A stretch of DNA of 64,000 nucleotides, from assembly GCA_944548615.1 (NCBI GenBank), contig OX155973.1, positions 2,154,561 to 2,218,560 of the forward strand. Reading direction: 5' to 3'. This DNA comes from Micropterix aruncella. Lineage: Eukaryota; Arthropoda; Insecta; Lepidoptera; Micropterigidae. Below the pieces are notes generated by a model. The model was given only the letters and a program-made list of their open reading frames with translations. It was not told the origin of the DNA and ran no database searches. The position numbers and the translations under genes were made by a program. Shown here in pieces: positions 30,601-42,600 of this stretch. The stretch's first letter is position 1; the number at the start of each line of letters is the position of its first letter.

Positions 30601-33600
30601 TAGCTGTCACCAGTGCATCCAGACGAGACATCTTGCGGTGTCAACTACAACGGGCGAGCTCGTCACCACAGGACGTCTTAACGATTTTTCGTTCTGTCGC
30701 CCTGCAGTGAGCGTAGAAGACTTTGGACAATACAATCCAACGTCTAGCTACGTCACAACCCGCAAGAGACCAACGCCTTTACCGCGAGATAGCCAGTAAT
30801 GTTACCTGGCGGGCCGACACTCGCGCCCTTGCTTCCAATTGTGACCAGATTTCTCCGGTCTCTCGATTGGTTCCGAGTTCGAGGTCTCTTGCGCGGTCCT
30901 CTCCCTTACGAAGCGGTGAAACGGTGTACACCGAATCTATCGCGGACCAAGGCGTCCTTTGCCCGACTCTGAACCGGGATCGGATGGCCAATGGTCATTT
31001 CAAGAGTAGTCGCCGTAAGGTAGGCAACCACCCCCGCTCTATAGGAAACAATACAGTTCCCAGACTCCCCCGACTGTTAGTCGGAGAGCACAATCGATTG
31101 GCTTGCGCCGCTCGGTGCGCAGACCGTCCAGGAGCGCCAGAGGTTTGATTCCCGGGGGAGACTGGTTGACCCAGTGTCCTACCCAGGTTCGCACCCCATG
31201 CGTGGAGGCCATCGGATGGGTGTTGACTCGTGAGTGTGACCGACCCTGAACACATGGGTCATCGTGGCCACCTCATCATGGGCCCGTTAGCTCCCATCCA
31301 GACGAGACAGTTGGGTTTTGGTGAAATCGTAAATAAGAAAGGGCCATGACAAATGTGAAGTTAGATAGTTGTCATAGATCCAAGCCTTACGAGGGCCAGA
31401 GATTAGCAATGTATCTATCTTTTCCAGGCAACTACTGAAATGTTCTATACCATGATCGCCAGACAGGTCTGTTCCCTGGCAGGTGATTTTCCTGCCAAGA
31501 AATTTGAATTGATTATTTGGGTCTATAAGGGAGATAATAGAGCCCTTATAAATAAATACAAACGGAGCTGCCATGGAATTCACCGACCGGAGTCGGGCCC
31601 ATCATAATACTATTTTTTACACTTCTGGGGGGTGAGCAGTGGATTCCGGACTTACGAACCGGCTGTGGTAGGTTTAGGACAGCTGTCTTGCCACATGTGA
31701 GCGTTCACCTTGCCACCCATTCACTCCCCCTTCGAAGCCATAGAATTTGAGATGCGCAAATCGCAGTTTTAGATAATTTTTCTAAGAAAGAGTTGATTAT
31801 TTTTCTGGAAAGGCCAAGATCTTTAAAGAGGTGAAATAGAGATTTAGCTGGCAGGCCACGAGCGCCAACTTCCACCGCGTGAAGGTGAACAGTGAAGCCG
31901 TTACGTCCTATGACCAATTTTGGGTCATAGGACGTAAATTTTGTGTCTATGCGGGCGAGTCCAAGGCAAAAACATTTGGAGGGCTTCACTTTTATACAGC
32001 CTGATCAGTCGCATAACAGCTCCACTTTCTTAACAGGGTCAGGCTTTCCAGCAGTATATTGAAAACGATATTGAATATCGTCGGAGAGAGGCAACAGTCC
32101 TGAAACAGTACAATGACGTAAACAAATACACTAACTTAATTTTCACAATTAATAAAAAACAGCTAATTTGTTCATGTCACGGGTGGGACAACACTTGTTA
32201 CGGGTGGGACACGTGCAACTTTATTATGAAAATAGAAGCTTTTTTTAACAGTTTAGTACAAAATAAAGTGCTAACACTTATATTAAGCAATATCAGTCGC
32301 TACAATAATTATAAAGCTTATTTATTATGGCCAAAGACTCACATTCTGAATCATGCCAGGAACTTGTGTCTGTGTATGTTTATTTTAATATCCCTCAGTT
32401 ATGTTTCAAAACAATCTCTTGAAAAGGCAAACATAAAGGATTTTGAAGGTCGCATTCATGAAGGTCTCTACCGTTACAACTTACAATAGAGTAAAAATAT
32501 GAAATAAAAATTAATTTTCATCTTATTTTTTAATTGTAGTTTAATTACAGGCTTTTTTTAAACTTATGATTTATCGAGTAATTACATGATTTTTGTATAA
32601 CTATAAAGTTATACTGTCGAAAGGAAATTTCTTCTGCCAAAATCTGTGGAGTCAATATTAGTGTCAGATGAACTATAATAATGTGACTTGCACAGGTTTA
32701 TAATTATGTTAAAGGAAATTACGCATTGGTGGAAAAAGTAAAGTCCCCAGAAAAACATAACACACCAAGTACTTTTTCTGCTACAACTACGGAATACGTA
32801 TTAAATGTGTATCTATCTAAATAAGCGAATAAATATTTGTCTCGTCTTGAAACTCATCTTGAACTTTTTTTTTATTTCCCATTCCAGAGCGTCCTGATGA
32901 GACTAAGCAAAATATGGCAGCCCTAGTCTTGTCGTACTTCCGATCGCCCTATTCCGACTTTTCATTGCCCTTTTCATCGCCATTCATCGTCCAATTTTGA
33001 ATTTCTTTCATCGCCAGCAATCTTTCACACAAATTATACAAGACCTGTGTTCACCCACTCATCAAATACAAAAGAAAGATAAAGAAAGAAGAATACTCTC
33101 GTTATGTCCGATATCAAATGTGGGCGACCATGACTGCAATTCTCAGTTCTTAATGTCGTTAGAAACATTATTATGAAAAACATATATGTAGTTACAAACC
33201 TGTGAATTTTTCCTAGGTCTTCTAAATCGACGCCTCTTTACTTCGCCGTTCGGTCCGACGATGATGTCTTTCTCGCTCAACTGTCGTTTGAGCGGTCGAA
33301 TTAGCGGTCCCATCGCCGCATAAGGATTCGATGCGACGGGTTTAACTGCGTTTTTCGAATTCTTGAAGAGCTTGTTCGAAGCGGATTTCCGGTTAGCGGC
33401 TTTATTGACGGTGAAGAAAGGGTTGTTTCTGCCGCAGAAATCCTTAGGGATGGGTATGATGGTGTCGAGAGTGCCGCGGCTGGACGTCTCGTCCCCCGAC
33501 GACTCGTGGTCGTGGAACAGACTCCGCTCGGGCGGGTTTCCGTAGTACAGCGACATGATCTTCGAGTGTTCGATCGTGTTGGTCGTGTACAGCTTGCAGA

Positions 33601-36600
33601 GTTCGAGGTTGACGCGCTGGTCGGCTTTGGTCGGCTCGTCGTCGGCGGGTTTCTCGGCGGACGGCACGCAGAGAAACTCATCGGAATCGGAGGCGATGGT
33701 GTCGATTTTGGCGGTGGATTCCGCGGGTGGCGTCGGCGGTGCGGACACCGACGTCGGGGGCGTCGGCGGTAGAATAGCCTCTATACTCTCTATGATTACT
33801 TTGGATTCGGGTTCGGCGAGCGGTTCGGCTTCCGCGTTCGCTTCCACGGCTATACTGCGGCGAGTGCGCGTCACGCGCTCTAACGAATTCTCTTCCCGCC
33901 TCTTTTTCCCATCCTTCTTTAACTTCTTGAGCGATAATTTAGGAAACGGCACACTCTTCTTCACGAACCCTCCGCCTTCGTAATCCATTTTGTACAGCTT
34001 CAGCTGTTTTTCTTTCGCCGGTTTAATTGGCTCGATATCGGAGGCGTCGTCCTCGAATGTGTAAGGAGAAGCAACTCTGTCATTATTCAACCTGTAGAAG
34101 AAAAAATAATATTAGTACGCTGGCTAGCTATATTCAGTGTAGACCGAAAGTATTTTAAGTATCATTAGGCAGGGATTTTAGATTCAGTCTCTCTTACTAG
34201 TACTCTCTTTGATTTAGACTTAGTGCAGTCTCTCTATAGATACCCCGTCGAGTGCTTTCTCGAGTTCGTATAGATGGCGTTGCTTCGGCGATGGTTCTCA
34301 AACTGTTCCGTTCTAGCGTAAAAGCAGACGAGTAAATTGGTTACAAACAGATCTACCCGGAAAGAAACCAACCTGCACAGAGACCAATATCTGCAAATAC
34401 CTGTCAGAAACCTGCCACAATTTTTCCTATTACCGAAGTAATGTTACTAAATGCTACAAATAGCAATACATGCAGCTAAAGCATAAGGTTGGTAAGAAGT
34501 GAAAGTTGATACAAACCGTAGGATCAGATCGTTATTTCTGGGTGGAAAACTGGGCGAGGCGCACCGGCTATCGTCGGAGCAGGAATATTCGTCCTGGAAA
34601 CGTTTGCCCGTCATTATTCCCATCCAGTGATTGTCGACGGGGATAATCATTCGCGACAGCTTAGCCTCCGTTCCGTACGAGAGTAGGGGACTGTCGCATC
34701 GGCCGTACGTCACGCTGCTCGGTGAGTTTGAAAGTGCGTTGCTGCTGCTCGGGAGAGAACTGCCATCACACAAAAAATAAACTTTATTTGGATGCAGGTT
34801 AACCTACAATAAAGAAACAGTTGGTATTGCAACATATACACTTTGAATTCTACACTCGAGAGCAATGAATCCGGGTCACCAACATAAAATATCTCAGAAA
34901 CTACGAGTGCTAGCTTATGCGAATAAGAAATATTTTATAGTCTATTTAATACTACTCAAATGAAATTTATAAAACTTCTTGGTTGCTTGAAAGTGATGCC
35001 ATCAAAAAGGCTAAAAACAAAATCAATGAAATTTTGAAAATTGAACTACGAATTCACTATCACAAGAAAAATATACGAAGCGTTTCTAGTATTCAATATT
35101 CATTATTAATGTAGTAATTCACTCTATCATTTTGCGGAGCCCGCTAAACCTTATGTGTTCAAATTACAGGCAAGGGATCATCCATTAATCATGTGAGGCT
35201 TAAAAGGGGGGCAGGGGGTTCGGAAAAAATCACGAAATATCACAAGGGGGTAGGGGCGTCGTAGTGAGATATCACATGTATTTATTTTTCTGTTGAATGC
35301 GCGATTTACAAACTGAAAAACGGCGCGTGACCTTAACTCGCCGTTGCCAGGCAACGATTTCCCCACTCGCCGCGACAACCACCTGAATCGGCTTGCCAGT
35401 CGCTAGTAAGTCTGTGATTTTGGTGCCGAATACATGCATAAGTCGTTGCCGCGTATGTTTTGCCTTAAAACAATGCAAAGCAAATGATGATGCTGAGTGG
35501 CTTCATGAAACTGACGTGGATGTTAAACAAAGCACAGTGCCAACAGTCGACTTGCAAGATGCTTATCTACTTGGTAATGTTGAAGAAAGTCTCGCTAATC
35601 CGTGGTCCGAGGACAATCTACATTAAATATATTCATGCACCAGTACATTATATGCTTTACAACTTTTCCTTTATTATTTTTATGCCAGTCAGAAACAACC
35701 TGCAACTTTAATGTCTGTCTGGATTATTATTTATACCTACCTGTATTTAAAAAAGATAATACTCTGAAAATCTTTAACCCTTCAAGTATCTTTAACCCTT
35801 CGATATAATCTTTAACCCTTCGATATAGAAGTCGCGGGGACTTCTATATCGAAGTCAACTGAACGCGTCCAGGAAAAGAGATTTGATTAGGTTTTTCGTG
35901 TCATTCCGTATTTAGTTGTATTTTATTTAAATGCACGATGATATTTGTATCATCGTGCATTTAAATAAAATACAACTGCATACAGAATGACACGAAAAAC
36001 CCAATCAAATCACTTTTCCTGGATGCGTTCAGTTGACTTCGATATCGAAGTCGCGGGGCTTGAAGAGTACCAAAATATTACATGTGATTTTGGGTAGTAG
36101 AGGGAGGGGGGGGAGGGGGGTTTAAAAAGTTGCTAAAAAACATCATGTGATTAATGGACCACCCCCAACTGATTATTTATTCTTATATGATAGGTAATAT
36201 TTTACAACAGATTCTATTCGTATTGTTAAAAGTTGATATCTTTATTAATTTTTCGTTTCAATCCATTGGTTTTTCTGTAATGTTGATTAGTAGTAAGTGA
36301 AGAAACAAATAAATAAAAAATAGAGGACTACAAGAAACTCGTTAGCATAGATATGGATTGATAAGAAACTGGTGGTTACCTGTCATCATCTCCAAGTGGT
36401 TGGGGTGGATTCTTTGGCGGTGGTAATAATTTCAGTCTTGGTGCAATTTTGGCCACAATTTGGTCCGTTAACGGTGTGATTAGATTGCCAGCGGCCGCTA
36501 CCTAAAAAAAAATAATACATTTAGCTACACGCTTGTTTAAAGAATATTTACAAAGTGATAGAAGTTTAAATTATCTAAACAAATAAAAAACAAAGCTCTC

Positions 36601-39600
36601 TAAAAACAACTGTCTGTCTGTTTAATCGCTCAAAATAAAAAACCACTCGACAAAATTTGATGCAGTTTCTGCCTTTTAATAGAGCGGCATTAGAGGAAGG
36701 CTTATGTGTTATACCATTGATTATTTATGATATTAGATTGCTCAACTCCACAGCAACCATTTTGTGCCAATGAAATGCAAGTGCCGCTGATAGCATTAAC
36801 GGCGAAACTAATAACAATTTATTTGGCCATATAGATGGTAATGCCATTGTGGCTATATAGATGGCGACGCTATGCCAATGTTATATAATATGTTATATAC
36901 TATTATAAACAATGTTATATACTATGGGTGTTGACACTCGCGGGTCAAGACCCATCCGACGGCCTCCACCCATGAAGTGCGAACCTGGGTAGGACTCTGG
37001 CCTTGGTCAGTTTCCCCTGGGAATCAAACTTCTGGTGCTCCTGGACGGTCTGCGCACCGTGCGACGTAAGCCAATCGACTGTGCACTCTGACTAATAGTC
37101 GGGGGAGTCTGGAAGCAGTACTATTTCCTATAGAGCGGGGGCGGTTGCGGACCTTACGGCGACTGCTCTTGAAACGACCATCGGCCATCCGATCCTGGGT
37201 GAACAGCCGGGCAAAGGACGCTGTGGTCCGCGATAGATTCGGTATACACCGTTTCACCGCTTCGTAAGGGAGAGGACCGCGCAAGCGACCTCGAACTCGG
37301 AACCAATCGAGAGACCGAAGTAATCTGGTCATAATTGAAAGTAAGGGTGCGAGTGTCGGCCCGCCAGGTAACATACCTGGCTATCTCGCAGTTAAGGCGT
37401 TGGCCTCTTACGGGCTTGTGACGTAGCTAGATGGTGGACTGTTTTTGTCCCAAGTCTTCTACGTTCACTCCAGGGAGACAGAACGACTAATCGTTAAAAC
37501 TTCCTGAGGTGACGGGCTCGCCCGTTGTAGTCGACAATTCAAGTTGTTATATAATAGATGCCACGCCAGTATTATAGAATAACATTGATAATAAATGTTT
37601 TTAAAAAAAAGACTAATTTTAAAAACCTATTATCTAACCAATTACAACAAAATAATATTTAAATTAGTGCCATCTAATGCATTTTTATATAGGCTGATTA
37701 CATAGCAGAAATAATACTGAGATATTAGAATCCCATCCATTAGTCTATCTGAATTTAAAGAGTGTAATTATTACGTATTTAACCGGTCGGGTGCCGACAA
37801 TGCCTATAGGCATTTTGCGTCGGTTGACAGATCTGTGTGTAGCCATTTCGGCCAGCCCCCATATTTACTAAATAAATATATATAATATACATGACTAACA
37901 AGATATTGTTAGTTTTTATTTAAAAAATTGACCAAAAAGTTTGTAACAAAAACTGCCTATTTTGTTGTCTTGTTTTCGCGCCTTTGTGCAGATTATGTTC
38001 GCTGCACCCGTTTTTCCATGTTTTCCCCGTGTTTAGTTATGTTTCCTGCTGGTTTTCGCTGTTTTTCATGAATTTCTCCCATATTATGACAATTAAATGA
38101 ACCGTTTACGACATTTCGTAAACATCAAATTTTGACAGATAACCTAAGTTCGCGAAGGTCGACGGTCATCCGGTTGAAGCCGAGCTCTCACGTGATTGGT
38201 CGAGGTCGCTATTTTGGCCTTCTTTTTTCCTTCTCGATTTAACAGCGTTCAAGCTGTTTTGACGTAATCCTCACCGACTTCCGCTCCGAGTTCGTTCTAT
38301 TTCGCTTCAAGATGGCTGAGGGGAGGTCGTTGAAAATTGGTCGCGAGGTGTGGGAGCCGCCGTAGTTCGGTTTTAAATGCTGCCGGGAGAAATAATTTTT
38401 ATGTGAAGTGTTCGTAACTAACCTGGTGACCATTTATTTTTCTTTTGGGGTTGCTTTTCATGTAGGATCAGCGCGATTTTAATGTATTTTTTTCCTTGCG
38501 CAGTTTGGTGGCACCTCTGTTTTATTACGTTATATATCTGCTGCTTAACCCATATATGCCCAGTGGGTCGTTTTTGTCCTGTACAACAGGTTATAGAAAA
38601 CGTGCAACATTTTAAACGAAAACGCTTATTTGTGGCTTCTAGCGCCACCTATCAGATGGTAAGGGTATTATCTACTAAAACAAATAGGTGATTTAATTTG
38701 TATGGTAGTTTTGAAACTTCTGGTGTCAGTTCAAGTCATGACTTCATTTTTGGTGGCAAAAAACCGTGTCTTTGTTGAGAATAATGTGAGTAATATTTTA
38801 TTCTTTGTAGATATTCCTGTTATGTTTCTTTTATTATGAAATTAGATAGTTTACTGATCCCATAATGGTGAAAGTGCTCAGATATAAATGTTTTTTGACA
38901 TGGAGACAGCTGTCAAATCACCCGTGGGTCGCTAACGACCCCTCGGGAAAATCTATATAAGTAATAAATATAATTGCTATTTCATATTTCTAGGTCTAGA
39001 AGGCCGCTTACAACGAATGAAATCATAGAGGAGTTGGAAAATTTAGACTTCGACGATGAAATACAAGGTGCTGATATTTTTATTGACCCTCCTGGCAACG
39101 GCAGGGTATCTGACGGTGATTCCGGCGCTGAAGAAGATGTACATTTCCATCATTTATCCCGTCGACAGCTGCTCGCACCTGCAAGCCTTATTTTGAGGCG
39201 TCCATTTGCTGACGAAACCAAGTGCAGCGAAGATGAGGAACCTGATGATACACCACCATTGCGAATGGAAGAAGACAGTTGCAGAGGGGTACGCGGAAGG
39301 GGGCCTGGAAGGGGGCGTGGAAGGGGTCGAGGAACAGCTAATCAACGCCAAGCGGGTAGGAATCGCACCTGGGTGAAAAAAGATATTCCCGGGAATAACC
39401 GTGAGTGGACCACACCGCTACCTAGGTCTGTTACAACTTTATCAGAAAATACTGACCCTGTGACATTCTTTGAGCTATTTTTCAATCGTGAAGTTATCGA
39501 TTATTTAGTCAGACAAACAGTAATATATGCTGTTCAAGAGGGAAATATGAATTTCTCTTTGTCTGACAAAGAATTATATTGCTTTATTGCTATCCTTATT

Positions 39601-42600
39601 TTGTCTGGTTATGCTCCGTTGCCGCGACGCCGCATGTTCTGGGAGAGCAATGAAGATACTCACAATATCCTTGTCACAAAAAGTATGCGACGAAATCGAT
39701 TTGAAGAGATAATGCGTTATTTTCATGCGGCCGATAACTCCGAACTGCCTGAAAATGACAAGATGGCGAAAGTACGCCCGCTGATTGATATGCTAAATGC
39801 TAAATTTCTACAGTATGCTCCTATCGAAAAGGAAATAAGCATCGATGAATCCATGGTTCCATACTACGGTAGACATGGTTGCAAACAGCATATTAGAGGG
39901 AAGCCAATTAGATTTGGCTTCAAAATGTGCGCTCCTACCAAGGGCGCTCTGAGCGTGTTGAGACCGGATTGGGACATCATGTCAAGACTTCGGTGTGCTT
40001 TATGTAAAAATAAAACTGTAACGGCGTGTAGTAAATGTGGTGTCAATTTGCATGTAAAATGTTTCTCCCAGTTTCATTCTTGAATTTTGTCGGTAAATAA
40101 AGAATAAATAAAAAATAACATTTTTATTCAACATCAGTTTAAAGTAACACATTTGACCCAGGGGTCGTTTTCGACCCTTTAAAAAAAATACTCTTCCCCC
40201 ACTCCCACCTCAAATCTTCACTTGGATTCTTCATAAGAACCCTTCAGGTGTCCACATATCCAAAAACGAAAGATATCGGAGACCAAAATAGTTCTGGGCA
40301 TATATGGGTTAAGTGACAAGATCGTCACGGAATGTGACGAAATTTGCCTTCATATTCGGAAATTAATGCAACATTTTTTTGGCTGGAGACTTTGTAATCG
40401 GAATCACGCGTTTGACACGCCGATAAGGCGAGAGCGAAAAAGGGGTAGCCGCTGTGGCGATATTTCACGGAGATTACACGAAGATTTCACATAACCTTGT
40501 GTCTTTTTATTTAGTCTTTAGTGCCTGCTGAGGAAAAAGGATTTTCTGTGGGCCAAATCCAATGCCGTGAATATTTAGCCCACACTCTGAGATAGTTTTT
40601 TTTTCGAGGTTAACTTTTTTTCTTTTCAAAATTTCTTTCGGGTATCTTTTTTTTTTTTTAATAAGTTTCCTTCTTTTCCTTTAAAAGTAGGTGGCGTCCT
40701 TTTACTTTCATTCTTTTGGGTTTTGGTGGATTCTACCGTGTTTCTTCTAAACACGGTAGGTTAGAAATTAGAGGTTACAAGTTGCAGTGCAGTTTTTTGC
40801 GCGAGAAGGCTGGCTTCTGGTAGGTTTAACCTGTATACTGTATAACCTGTATATAACCGGTGTAACAAAATAACAGTTTAAATTTATTGCTTGTTCCAAT
40901 TAATTCGCACTGTACTGTAACTCATAAATATCTTATACTATATGAAGAAACTCATAGTTTCGTGAGACAACTGGTTTGCACTTTTTTTTATCGTTCTCCA
41001 ATTTACAATAGATATACGCTAATGTTTATTTTTAGTATATCTATTTTTTTACAAACTGATCTAGAATTAATTTAATAAAAAATATAATAAATTTCAGCAT
41101 CCTAACTGAATAAAGAAGTCTTCTTCTCAATACTGCACATTTTAATTCGCAGGGCCCCACGTCTGAGGGGTTAAGGTGGTCAGTCCCATTTTTAAACAAC
41201 CACAATGTATATGTCTATGTGTATATTTAAAGTTATCTATTATCTAATGAACTGTTGCTTATTATAGTAAAGACTTACCCTTAATAATGGCTCGAGGTGA
41301 GATGGCGGTGGAGGCGGTCGATTTAATCGAAGTCCCCAGATGGTGGCTCGTTTCTTGCTTTCGCGGCCATTCTTGAATCGCGCTCGACTAGTTGCTAATG
41401 CGGCCGCTATCCTCTCTCGACGCTCCACGTACGACAATGACCACATCTGCCAAAGAGTTCGATTTTGCTTTTAAATTGGCAACACAGTGTATGCTAGTCA
41501 CTGAAAAATCAAATTCCTTACAACACAGTACTAAAACGCATATCACAAATGAAGAGTTAGCCTGATATGCATAAGAAGACACAGTGGAATTCAGTAAAAT
41601 GAGCAAGCATACACTTGGAGGTGTTAACTACAAAAGGAGAACCCATCACCTCAGGAAGTTTTAACGATATTTGATCGTTCTGTCTCCCGTGAGGTGAGCG
41701 GAGAATACTTGGGACGAAACAGTCTACTGTCTAGTTACGCCACTCACCCGCAAGAGACCAACGCCTTACCACAAGAAGCCGGGTATGCACCCAGGGCCGA
41801 TATGCGCGCCCTTACTTCCAGTTATGGTCAGATTTCTCTGGCCTCCCGACTGGTTACGGGTTCGAGGTCGCTTACGCGGTCCTATCCCTTAAGTAGCGGT
41901 GATTCGGCATCCTTTGCCGGCTGTTCACCCGGTATCAGGTAGCCGATCGGTCGTTTCAAGAGCAGTCGTGGTAAGACAGCTATCCTAAACCTACCACAGC
42001 CGGTCATTAGTTTGGAGTCCACCGCTTAGCCTCCAGTAAAATGTATAAAATCGAACCCCGGATGTGTATAAAATCGAAAGAAGCTGTGGTTTAGCCTACT
42101 TTGAACAAACGAAACGGTCCATAGTCACTTAGCCACTCGACTGACGGAACTCATCAAGCTGTTAAAAACGTTCAGCTAGAAAATTGCTAGAATTGGATAG
42201 CGGAACTACCTGTAACCACTGGGTGCAGTTTCAAATTCCCATTGTGTTATTCAAATAAAAATTTTATTTTCCTTGCATGATCCGGGAAGCCACTGGGATA
42301 AGAATCCTAAAATTCAATAGAGACGACGGTTACAAACTATCTTCTTCGTGGAACACTCTTCTTAAAATGTTCTCAATGCCCATCGCCAGGCGCAAGGGTG
42401 TAACGCAAGATACAATGAGTGCTGCGAGGATTTCAAAAATTCTCGCGCGCCGAACTCACCGCCTCACCACCGTTATAATCTGCGAAGTAACAGCAGCAGT
42501 TTACCACCTACCGCAGGTGACGATTTAGTGGACTTCAGTATACCCTGGACAACGGCGTTTTCAACGTCGCCAAAACGCTGGGTGTTTACAAACTTCATGC

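Larger units (their letters stand above)
37930..40765. repeat. Repeat family Z, copy Z1 (split by piggyBac)
   Basis: 37930-38544 plus 40313-40765 match, in reverse order and strand, 46800-45790 inside the Tc1 element. Shared landmarks are GTTTTCGCGCCTTTGTGC, GGAAAAAGGATTTTC..GGCCAAATCCA and GGTGGCGTCC. A hairpin (CTACCGTGTTT/AAACACGGTAG, 40735-40761) closes the copy. The family is non-coding and unclassified. Confidence 0.7.
37779..40829. mobile_element. Repeat family Y, copy Y3, containing Z1 and piggyBac
   Basis: The left part (37779-about 37930) starts TTAACCGGTCGGG, with GCCTATAGGCATTTTGCG inside. The right part (about 40765-40829) has the GCAGTTTTTTGCGCGAGAAGG end seen in Y1 and Y2 and a TTAA at 40826-40829. 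Family Z lies between, itself split by a piggyBac element. Confidence 0.6.

Noticed and set aside
29210..30631. 473-codon frame spanning F and G
   Set aside because: It mixes the sense strand of old copy G with the antisense strand of piece F, so the C-terminal part is meaningless.
33301..33983. Overlapping open frames in Pcl exon 10 on both strands
   Set aside because: GC-rich coding DNA leaves alternative frames open; only the minus-strand frame joins in phase with its neighbours.
35272..35626. Short frames in the foldback element as a transposase
   Set aside because: No catalytic or DNA-binding motif could be recognised.
37024..37374. 116-codon open frame in S1-4
   Set aside because: Not conserved in the other S1 copies, which carry stops at corresponding places.
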